DNA of 64,000 nucleotides from Hymenobacter actinosclerus (GTDB lineage: Bacteria; Bacteroidota; Bacteroidia; Cytophagales; Hymenobacteraceae): positions 620,001 to 684,000 of the forward strand of contig NZ_FOHS01000003.1 in the NCBI RefSeq assembly GCF_900111515.1, given 5' to 3'. Under the pieces are notes generated by a model, which saw only the letters and a program-made list of their open reading frames with translations, was not told the origin of the DNA and searched no databases. Numbering within the stretch: position 1 is the first letter of the stretch; the number at the start of each line of letters is the position of its first letter. Shown in pieces: positions 34,825-41,545 of the stretch. The translations under genes and the position numbers were made by a program.

Positions 34825-36243
34825 TCACCGCATCACCGGGCCCAGGAACTTGGTGCTGGTTTCGGCGATGAGCTCGTCGCCGCTGTAGATGCCGATGCGC
34901 AGGGGCTGGTTGGTTTCGTGCAGGGCGGCGCGGGGCAGCTCCACGAAGAACACGCTTTCGGTGAGGCCCTGGGCGGGCAGGCGCAGGCCGGTTTCGGGGG
35001 CCCCGATGACCGTGAGCGTGCCGCCGGCCGGCTCCAGCACCCGCAGCGAAATCGGGTAGGGCTGGTTGGTTTTGTTGATGACGGAGATGTTGTAGAGGTT
35101 GCGGATGGCGCCCTGCTCGGTTTTCTGGTAGAGCTGGCCCGGCGTGCGCAGCACGGTGGCCGCCACGTTGGAGCGCGACGTGAGCAGCAAAGCCAGCGCA
35201 ATCGTGAGCACACCCAGCACCCCCGACAGCGCCTTCATGCGGCCGGTGAGGCGGAACTTGCTGCCGCGGGCAATATCGTTTTCCGAGGCGTGGCGGATGA
35301 GGTTGGGCGGCAGGTTCACCAGTTCCATGATGTTGTTGCAGGCGTCGATGCAGGCCGTGCAGTTGGTGCATTCGAGCTGCTGGGCGCCGTTGCGGATGTC
35401 GATGCCGGTGGGGCACACCTGCACGCACTGGTGGCAGTCGATGCAGTCGCCGGCGAGGCGCTCCTCGTTTTTGCGCAGCTTGGCGCGGGGCTCGCCGCGC
35501 TGGTAATCATACGCTACCACGAGGCTGTCCTTATCGAGCAAAACGCCCTGGAGGCGGCCGTAGGGGCAGGCAATGGTGCACACCTGCTCGCGGAACCGGG
35601 CAAACACCGCGTAGAACACCCCCGTGAACAGCACCATCGACGACAGGCCGCCCACGTGGGCCGTTATGGGGTCGGTAACGATTTTGATGAGCTCTTCGGT
35701 GCCGATGATGTAGGCCAGGAACGTGTTGGCAATCAGGAAGGAAATAACCAGGAAGATGACGTGCTTGGCCGTTTTGCGCCAGAGCTTGTCCCAGTCCAGC
35801 GCCCGGCGGTCCAGGGCCTTTTGCTGGGGCGCGTCGCCTTCAATCCAGTACTCGATGCGCCGGAACACCATCTCCATGAAGATGGTCTGGGGGCACACCC
35901 AGCCGCAGAACACCCTGCCGTACACGATGGTGAACAGGTAGATGAACAGGATAAAGGCCATGGCCGCAATCAGCAGGATAAAGAAATCCTGGGGCCAGAA
36001 GATTTGGCCGAAGATGATGAACTTCCGGTCGGGGAAGTTGAGCATCAGCACCGGCAGGCCCTTGATGCGCAGCCAAGGACCGGCAAAGAGCAGCGCCAGC
36101 AGGCCGTAGCTTATCCATTTGCGGGCTTCGTAGAGACGGCCGCTGGGCTTTTTGGGGTACAGCCACACACGCTTGCCCTCGGCATCCACCGTCGAGATGG
36201 TGTCGCGGAACGAGTCGTCGGGCTGATAAGGAGCGGTGGACAT
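34825..36243 (-). CDS. ccoG: Cytochrome c oxidase accessory protein CcoG
   Basis: A 472-residue polytopic iron-sulfur protein. It has membrane helices around residues 33-55, 90-110, 165-185 and 200-220, the conserved FCGWVCPQTIFMEMVFR segment near residue 115, and two 4Fe-4S motifs near residues 260-300 (CIDCHQCVQVCPTG and CTNCTACIDACN). After another helix at about residue 345-365 comes a C-terminal periplasmic IG-like domain. CcoG has been described as a cupric reductase that helps copper delivery to cbb3 oxidase. Length and motifs are complete. Confidence 0.95.
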   Translation of the reverse strand: MSTAPYQPDDSFRDTISTVDAEGKRVWLYPKKPSGRLYEARKWISYGLLALLFAGPWLRIKGLPVLMLNFPDRKFIIFGQIFWPQDFFILLIAAMAFILFIYLFTIVYGRVFCGWVCPQTIFMEMVFRRIEYWIEGDAPQQKALDRRALDWDKLWRKTAKHVIFLVISFLIANTFLAYIIGTEELIKIVTDPITAHVGGLSSMVLFTGVFYAVFARFREQVCTIACPYGRLQGVLLDKDSLVVAYDYQRGEPRAKLRKNEERLAGDCIDCHQCVQVCPTGIDIRNGAQQLECTNCTACIDACNNIMELVNLPPNLIRHASENDIARGSKFRLTGRMKALSGVLGVLTIALALLLTSRSNVAATVLRTPGQLYQKTEQGAIRNLYNISVINKTNQPYPISLRVLEPAGGTLTVIGAPETGLRLPAQGLTESVFFVELPRAALHETNQPLRIGIYSGDELIAETSTKFLGPVMR

Positions 36244-36290
36244 GGTTTTTTGGGATTAAGAGGCAAGCGGGGACTTGCGTGCCGGGGACA

Positions 36291-36422
36291 AGAACTGTCA
36301 TGCTGAGCATGTGGCGCATCAAGCCAGGGTGCGGAGCCGAACCTGGCGTCTGGTCTACTTTGGCAGAGTCAGCACGCGAGATGCTTCGACTCCGCTCCGC
36401 TTCGCTCAGCATGACCGTTCTT
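36291..36422. repeat. Family A palindrome between ccoP and ccoG
   Basis: agaactgtcatgctgagca and tcgctcagcatgaccgttctt are the ends. The middle has the sentence-like catgtggcgcatcaagccag that also occurs at 38010 and, partly, in the copy at 57726. Confidence 0.85.
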
Positions 36423-36432
36423 GAGTATCGTT

Positions 36433-37344
36433 CTACTTAGCGGCCAGCGGGGGGCCGGAGGGGGCTTCTTTCTCGCCCTGGGGCTCTTTGGCGTTGGGCG
36501 GGTTGGTGCCGTGCAACGACTCGATGTAGGAGGCTACTTGCAGTATTTGCTTGCCCGAGAGCTTGCCTTTCCAGGCCACCATGCCCTTGCTGGTGACGCC
36601 GAACTTGATGGTTTTGTAGACGTGGTTGACGTCGCCGCCGTGCAGCCAGTAGTCGTCCGTCAGGTTGGGGCCGACTTTGCCCTCGCCCTCAGTGCCGTGG
36701 CAGGCCGCGCAGTTAGTGATGAACAGGGCCTTACCGGCTTCCAGGTCGGGGCCCGCGGTGAGGGCCGTGTAGGTGGTCAGCTTGTTGGGGTCGTCGTCGT
36801 CGGCCGACACGAGCAGGGCGGCCTGCTGCATTTCGGTTTCGTACTCGGCCAGTTGCAGGTCGCCGGTGTAGGTGACGTGGTAGAAGACCATGTAGCCGAT
36901 GGCAAAGACGATGGTGAAGTAGAAGCCGTACTTCCACCACGGCGGCAGGTCGTTGTCGAATTCCGTGATACCGTCGTAGTCGTGGCCCATGAGCTCGTCC
37001 TTGTCCTTGCCGGTAATCAGGGCGGCGTCGCCCACCAGCAGGCCCAGCACCTTGCCGCTCCAGGTGTCGTGCACCGTGGGCAGCTCGTAGAGGGCGCGCA
37101 ACTGGGGCTTCATCTTGATGACCAGCAGCACGAAGAGCAGCCCGAACACGAGCAGCACCAGCGCCAGCGTGGCCAGCAGAAACCAGAACATGAACATCTG
37201 GGCGCCCGTGTCGGCGGCCGGCGCGGCCGCGGCGGCGGCGGCATCAGCGGCCGGCGCGGCCGCGTCCTGGGCCACGGCCGCCAGGGCCGGGGCCAGCAGG
37301 GCAACCGGCAGCAGCGCCCGGCGGATAGATAGAAGCGTTAGCAT
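36433..37344 (-). CDS. ccoP: cbb3-type cytochrome c oxidase subunit III (mono-heme CcoP)
   Basis: A 303-residue membrane-anchored c-type cytochrome. It has a signal peptide, an Ala/Pro-rich spacer (about residues 25-45), a helix (MFMFWFLLATLALVLLVFGL), a second helix near residue 155-175 (FYFTIVFAIGYMVFYHV) preceded by the conserved ITEFDNDLPPWWK of CcoP N-terminal domains, and one heme c site at Cys212, Cys215 and His216 (CAACHGTEG). Classical CcoP has two heme motifs; only one is seen here. The start overlaps the upstream gene by 7 bases. Confidence 0.93.
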   Translation of the reverse strand: MLTLLSIRRALLPVALLAPALAAVAQDAAAPAADAAAAAAAPAADTGAQMFMFWFLLATLALVLLVFGLLFVLLVIKMKPQLRALYELPTVHDTWSGKVLGLLVGDAALITGKDKDELMGHDYDGITEFDNDLPPWWKYGFYFTIVFAIGYMVFYHVTYTGDLQLAEYETEMQQAALLVSADDDDPNKLTTYTALTAGPDLEAGKALFITNCAACHGTEGEGKVGPNLTDDYWLHGGDVNHVYKTIKFGVTSKGMVAWKGKLSGKQILQVASYIESLHGTNPPNAKEPQGEKEAPSGPPLAAK

Positions 37345-37757
37345 AAAACAGGTTCCTCGACAGATGAATAAACGGGCACGGCGGCCGGAGCCGGCCAGGC
37401 AGCCACCGGAGCGACTGGGGCAACCGGCGCAACTACCGGTGCGGCCTCGGCGGCAATGGGGGCAGCTTCGGCAGCTACCGGGGCAGCTACTTCAGCGGCC
37501 GGGGCGGCTTCGGCAGCGGCGGCGGCCTGCTCGGCCGACCAGCGCATGGCCGAGGCAGCCGAGGCAACCGTCATGATGAGCATCAGGCCGATGATGCCCA
37601 GGCCGGCCAGCAGCAGCCAGAGCAGCGGGTTGGGTTGGTTGGCGGCAGCGGTAGCGGGGGCCGACTGGGCGGCGGCACCGAGGCTGGCCAGCAGCCCGGC
37701 CGCCAGCAGCAGGGCGCGGCGGGGGCGAATGGCGGAGGTGAGGGTAGTGGCTACCAT
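37338..37757 (-). CDS. Ala/Pro-rich single-pass membrane protein between ccoQ and ccoP
   Basis: A 139-residue protein with a signal-like N-terminus (ALLLAAGLLASLGAAAQ), one strong membrane helix (LLWLLLAGLGIIGLMLIMTV, about residues 45-64) and a C-terminal half made almost only of Ala, Pro, Val and Glu (EAAPAAEVAAPVAAEAAPIA). Overlaps of 7 bases with ccoQ at one end and with ccoP at the other argue for translational coupling and a role in the oxidase. The low-complexity tail resembles the spacer of CcoP. No family recognised; could be a lineage-specific oxidase subunit. Confidence 0.7.
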   Translation of the reverse strand: MVATTLTSAIRPRRALLLAAGLLASLGAAAQSAPATAAANQPNPLLWLLLAGLGIIGLMLIMTVASAASAMRWSAEQAAAAAEAAPAAEVAAPVAAEAAPIAAEAAPVVAPVAPVAPVAAWPAPAAVPVYSSVEEPVLC

Positions 37758-37954
37758 AGCTTGGAGTCGGAAAGGGCGGTGGCCTCGTCGGCCGTGTCGG
37801 GCTGGAGGGGTATCTCGCTCATTTCGCGCAGGTGCTGGCGGTTGGCCACGAACACGTACACAATCAAACCCAGGAAAAACAGGAAGAAAATGCCAAACGA
37901 GATGAGCGGATATATCTCGATGCCGGCAATCGAACGCAACACTTCTTTGTGCAT
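37751..37954 (-). CDS. ccoQ: CcoQ-like small subunit of cbb3 oxidase
   Basis: A 67-residue single-helix protein (IYPLISFGIFFLFFLGLIVYVFV, about residues 13-35) with a charged C-terminal tail, in the ccoNO-ccoQ-ccoP position. Size, topology and position match the CcoQ/FixQ family; the sequence is too short for certainty. ATG 37954 is chosen over the open frame to 38038, which runs into a family A palindrome. Its stop overlaps the next gene's start. Confidence 0.8.
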   Translation of the reverse strand: MHKEVLRSIAGIEIYPLISFGIFFLFFLGLIVYVFVANRQHLREMSEIPLQPDTADEATALSDSKLW

Positions 37955-37991
37955 GACGAAGGGGGCTAAAGGTCTGGAGGGAGGATGGGAA

Positions 37992-38105
37992 GGAACGTCA
38001 TTCAGAGCATGTGGCGCATCAAGCCAGGGACGAAGCATCTCGCGTGGCGTCGTTGCAATGGCTTCGAGCGAGATTCTTCGCTACGCTCTGAATGACGTTC
38101 TTTTG
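37992..38105. repeat. Family A palindrome between ccoNO and ccoQ
   Basis: ggaacgtcattcagagcatg at the left and cgctctgaatgacgttctttt at the right. This is the GTCATTCAGAG subtype. Its position within a cbb3 operon suggests readthrough or processing rather than a full stop. Confidence 0.85.
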
Positions 38106-38142
38106 TTCTCATAAGTCCCGGCCCGCAGGCCGGGACTACCGG

Positions 38143-40359
38143 TTACTGGCCGGCCGTTTCGGCTTCGGGCTTCACCTTGATGTCGGTGCCGAGGCGTTGC
38201 AGGTAGGCAATCAGGGCCACAATTTCCCGGTCCGATTTCACGTCGATGTCTTCCTTTTTCAGGTCGGCCGCAATCTGGTCGGCCTGGCGGCGGGCATCGG
38301 CTTCGGCCTGCTTGTCGTAGCCGGCGCGGTAGGGCGTTCCCAGCGTTTGCAGCGCCCGGATTTTGGCCGGCAGCGCGGCGTAGTCCGTCACGTTATCATA
38401 CAGCCACGGGTAGGGCGGCATGATGGAGCCCGGCGACATGCTGGTGGGGTCGAGCATGTGGTTGTAGTGCCAGGAGTGCGGGTACTTGCCGCCGAGGCGG
38501 TGCAAATCGGGCCCGGTGCGCTTGCTGCCCCACAGGAAGGGCCGGTCGTACACGAACTCGCCCGCCTTGGAGTACTCGCCGTAGCGCTCGGTTTCGGAGC
38601 GGAACGGGCGCACCATCTGGGTGTGGCAGTTCGAGCAGCCCTCCTTGATGTACAGGTCGCGGCCCTGCAATTCGAGCGCCGAATACGGCTTCACGGCGTC
38701 AATAGTGGGCACGTTGCTCTTGATGAGGAAGGTGGGCACCATCTCCACGGCCCCGCCGATGGCAATGGCCACGGTGGCCCAGATGGCCAGCTGGAAGGGG
38801 CGACGCTCAATCCAGCGGTGCCAGTGGCCCTCGTTGGCGTGGGGGTCCTGGTCGGCGGGCAGCAGCGGGGCGGCCGTGGCCTTCTCCTCGGCCAGCAGCG
38901 TGCCGGCTTTGGCGGTTTTCACCAGGTTGAACACCATCAGGAAAACACCGCTCAGGTACATGATGCCGCCGATACCGCGCAGGTAGTACATAGGCACGAT
39001 TTGCAGCACGGTTTCGAGGAAGTTGGGGTATTGCAGCATCCCCTCGGCGTTGAACTGCTTCCACATCAGGCCCTGGGTGAAGCCGGCCCAGTACATCGGG
39101 ATGGCGTAGAACAGGATGCCCAGCGTGCCAATCAGGAAGTGGGCGTTGGCCAGCTTCTTGGAGTAGAGCGGGGTGCGGTACAGGCGCGGCCACAGCCAGT
39201 ATAGCATGGCAAACGTGAGGAAGCCGTTCCAGCCCAGCGCGCCCACGTGCACGTGCGCTACAATCCAGTCGGTAAAGTGGGCAATGGCGTTTACGTTCTT
39301 CAAACTCAGCATTGGCCCCTCGAAAGTGGCCATGCCGTAGGTGGTAATGGCCACTACCATAAACTTGAGCACCGGCTCCTCGCGCACCCGGTCCCAGGCG
39401 CCGCGCAGCGTCAGCAGACCGTTAATCATGCCGCCCCAGCTGGGCGCAATCAGCATCACGGAGAAGGCCACGCCCAGGCTTTGCGCCCAGTCGGGCAGCG
39501 AGGTGTAGAGCAGGTGGTGCGGTCCGGCCCAGATGTAGATGAAAATCAGAGACCAGAAGTGAATGATACTCAGGCGGTACGAGTACACCGGCCGGCCGGC
39601 AGCCTTGGGCAGGAAGTAGTACATCAGGCCCAGGTAGGGCGTGGTCAGGAAGAAGGCCACGGCGTTGTGGCCGTACCACCACTGCACCAGCGCATCCTGC
39701 ACCCCGGCGTAGGCCGAGTAGCTCTTCATAAAGCTCACGGGCAGGGCCGCCGAGTTGACGATGTGCAGCACCGCCACCGTCAGGAACGTGGCGATGTAGA
39801 ACCAGATGCCCACGTACAGGTGCCGCTCGCGCCGCTTGGCAATGGTGCCGAACATGTTCCAGCCGAACACCACCCAGATAACGGTAATCAGGATGTCGAT
39901 GGGCCACTCCAGCTCGGCGTATTCCTTGCTGGTGGTGAAGCCCATGGGCAGGGAAATAAGCGCGCTCAGAATAACCAGCTGCCAGCCCCAGAAATGGATT
40001 TTACTTAGAGCCTTGGAGTACATGGGCGTTTTGCACAGGCGTTGCAGCGAGTAGTAAACGCCCATGAAAATGCCGTTGCCCACGAAGGCGAAAATCACGG
40101 CGTTGGTGTGCAGCGGCCGAATCCGCCCGAAGGTGGTAAACGAGGTGTGCAGGTTGGCATCGGGCATGGCCAGCTGGAAAGCGGCCAGAATGCCAACTAG
40201 CATGCCCGCAACGCCCCAGAAAACCGTGGCCATGCCAAAGTTGCGGACGATGCGGTTGTCGTAGAAGAAGGTATCCAGGGCCCGTCCCTGGTCGGGGTGA
40301 ACCAGGACGGAGTCGGGCGCGGCCGGCGGTAGCGGAGTTGCGGCTTGCATGGAGGACAT
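38143..40359 (-). CDS. ccoNO: Fused cbb3-type cytochrome c oxidase subunits I and II
   Basis: A 738-residue fusion. Residues 1 to about 500 are the heme-copper oxidase subunit I with roughly 12-14 helices; expected His ligands appear in IRPLHTNAVIFAF, YGHNAVAFFLT and DWIVAHVHVGALGWNG. From about residue 525 it continues as CcoO, with a membrane anchor and one heme c motif (CSNCHTQMVRPF; Cys575, Cys578, His579). Fusion of CcoN and CcoO is common in Bacteroidota. The enzyme reduces oxygen to water with high affinity. ccoQ follows after a gap that holds a family A palindrome. Confidence 0.96.
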   Translation of the reverse strand: MSSMQAATPLPPAAPDSVLVHPDQGRALDTFFYDNRIVRNFGMATVFWGVAGMLVGILAAFQLAMPDANLHTSFTTFGRIRPLHTNAVIFAFVGNGIFMGVYYSLQRLCKTPMYSKALSKIHFWGWQLVILSALISLPMGFTTSKEYAELEWPIDILITVIWVVFGWNMFGTIAKRRERHLYVGIWFYIATFLTVAVLHIVNSAALPVSFMKSYSAYAGVQDALVQWWYGHNAVAFFLTTPYLGLMYYFLPKAAGRPVYSYRLSIIHFWSLIFIYIWAGPHHLLYTSLPDWAQSLGVAFSVMLIAPSWGGMINGLLTLRGAWDRVREEPVLKFMVVAITTYGMATFEGPMLSLKNVNAIAHFTDWIVAHVHVGALGWNGFLTFAMLYWLWPRLYRTPLYSKKLANAHFLIGTLGILFYAIPMYWAGFTQGLMWKQFNAEGMLQYPNFLETVLQIVPMYYLRGIGGIMYLSGVFLMVFNLVKTAKAGTLLAEEKATAAPLLPADQDPHANEGHWHRWIERRPFQLAIWATVAIAIGGAVEMVPTFLIKSNVPTIDAVKPYSALELQGRDLYIKEGCSNCHTQMVRPFRSETERYGEYSKAGEFVYDRPFLWGSKRTGPDLHRLGGKYPHSWHYNHMLDPTSMSPGSIMPPYPWLYDNVTDYAALPAKIRALQTLGTPYRAGYDKQAEADARRQADQIAADLKKEDIDVKSDREIVALIAYLQRLGTDIKVKPEAETAGQ

Positions 40360-40466
40360 GTGACTAATTAGAGATGTCTCAAAGGTCCCCCACGCGCCTT
40401 TCCGGCGGCATGACGCCGGTTAGCCGCCCGCTTGATTTGTGTCAGGAAAGGCCCCCGACGTCTTCG

Positions 40467-40982
40467 CTAGCTGTGCAAGGCTGCTTCCACTAATTCAACA
40501 ACGCGCGGCCACCCAATGCCCTGCTTTTGCTCCAGGACCAACGGGTGGTTTTCATCCATAATTTCAACCCTGGGGATGAGGCCTACCGCTTGCGTATGGA
40601 CTGCTGTTTTGAGATTAAGGGTTTCCGGATAGCCCGGCAAGGAAGTTTGCAGCCACCCGAAGTACGCGGGTTCATTCACCCGCTCGGGGTCGTTCCAAAC
40701 CGTGTTGGTTTGAATGAAATTGTCCTTGCTGAGTGTCGTCCAGACGTTCCAGCAAAAGATTTCCTCCGAGTTCAGAACGGGTAACTCAATCCGCCCCCGC
40801 ACAAAAAAGTGCTCCTCATCTATAACACACAGACTTTCGGCTATTTCAACGCGCCTTGCCCGTTCATTTATCGGGATGCTGAAATAGTAATCGGGAAATT
40901 CCGCCCCGAAGCACATTGGCAGTTCCGCATGAAACTCGCCGCAGCGGGAGCAAACAAAGCCATCAGGCACATCAGTAGCCAT
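40467..40982 (-). CDS. DUF2199 family protein
   Basis: A 171-residue cytoplasmic protein. The N-terminal CSRCGEFHAELPMCFGAEFPDYY with a CxxC pair (Cys12 and Cys15 region) and the ESLCVIDEEHFFVRGRIELPVL stretch are typical of DUF2199, a family of unknown function with a probable zinc site. It lies between ccoS and ccoNO on the same strand but there is no reason to link it with the oxidase. Its base composition is somewhat less GC-rich than its neighbours. Confidence 0.85.
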   Translation of the reverse strand: MATDVPDGFVCSRCGEFHAELPMCFGAEFPDYYFSIPINERARRVEIAESLCVIDEEHFFVRGRIELPVLNSEEIFCWNVWTTLSKDNFIQTNTVWNDPERVNEPAYFGWLQTSLPGYPETLNLKTAVHTQAVGLIPRVEIMDENHPLVLEQKQGIGWPRVVELVEAALHS

Positions 40983-41033
40983 AAAGCATATTTTTAGGCC
41001 GCCAAGATACTTTGCGGAGGCTTGTTGCTACTG

Positions 41034-41184
41034 AAGCTGTTTAAAAAGTCGTCAACTGCCCCCTAAACGTCATGCAGAGCGGAGCGAAGCATCTCGCTCG
41101 CATCATAAAGGCTACTCAACAGCGCAGAGCGAGATGCTTCGCTCCGCTCTGCATGACGTCCTTTTGACTTTCTAAACAGCTTCA
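41034..41184. repeat. Family A palindrome with extended outer arms
   Basis: Inner element 41065-41166 with aacgtcatgcagagcggagc and gctccgctctgcatgacgtc. Outer arms tgaagctgtttaaaaagtc and gactttctaaacagcttca add about 17 bp of pairing, the longest overall palindrome of this type here. Confidence 0.88.
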
Positions 41185-41257
41185 CTCTTTCATTTTGATG
41201 CCGGTTAAGTGAGCAAACATCGAAACGGCTTCTATTTGATGTCTGTCCGAAACGGTC

Positions 41258-41413
41258 CTAGCGCAACGGCGGCTCCTCATCCTCGAACAACATCCGTACG
41301 GAAGGCGTGTATGTGTCGTCGTACTGGCCCGAGCGCACCGACCACAGAAAGGCCCCCAGGAAGAGCAGCGCCACCAGCAGGCTGATACCGATAAGCAAAT
41401 AGATGATAGTCAT
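41258..41413 (-). CDS. ccoS: cbb3-type oxidase assembly protein CcoS
   Basis: A 51-residue single-helix protein (IIYLLIGISLLVALLFLGAFLW) with the typical SVRSGQYDD motif just after the helix. CcoS is needed for incorporation of heme b and copper into CcoN. It follows ccoI, the usual partner, with a family B palindrome between. ATG 41413 gives the standard CcoS start (MTIIYLLI). Too short for many gene callers but clear. Confidence 0.9.
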   Translation of the reverse strand: MTIIYLLIGISLLVALLFLGAFLWSVRSGQYDDTYTPSVRMLFEDEEPPLR

Positions 41414-41430
41414 GGCAGAAGCGGGAAAGA

Positions 41431-41525
41431 GTGTAGAGACGCGACCCATCGCGTCTCATCGTTGCTGATGTTGCTCGTCAGGCGTCGCCGTTCAACGCCG
41501 AGACGCGATGGGTCGCGTCTCTACA
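41431..41525. repeat. Family B palindrome between ccoI and ccoS
   Basis: gtgtagagacgcgacccatc pairs with gatgggtcgcgtctctacag. Inner words catcgttg and gttcaacgccgag are related to the other family B copies, mainly to the one at 44274-44392. Confidence 0.88.
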
Positions 41526-41545
41526 GCGGGCGGAATAGCGTCAGC

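Noticed and set aside
40467..40982. DUF2199 gene as a cbb3 assembly factor
   Set aside because: Only its position supports this. Family and composition suggest an unrelated gene inserted between ccoS and ccoNO.
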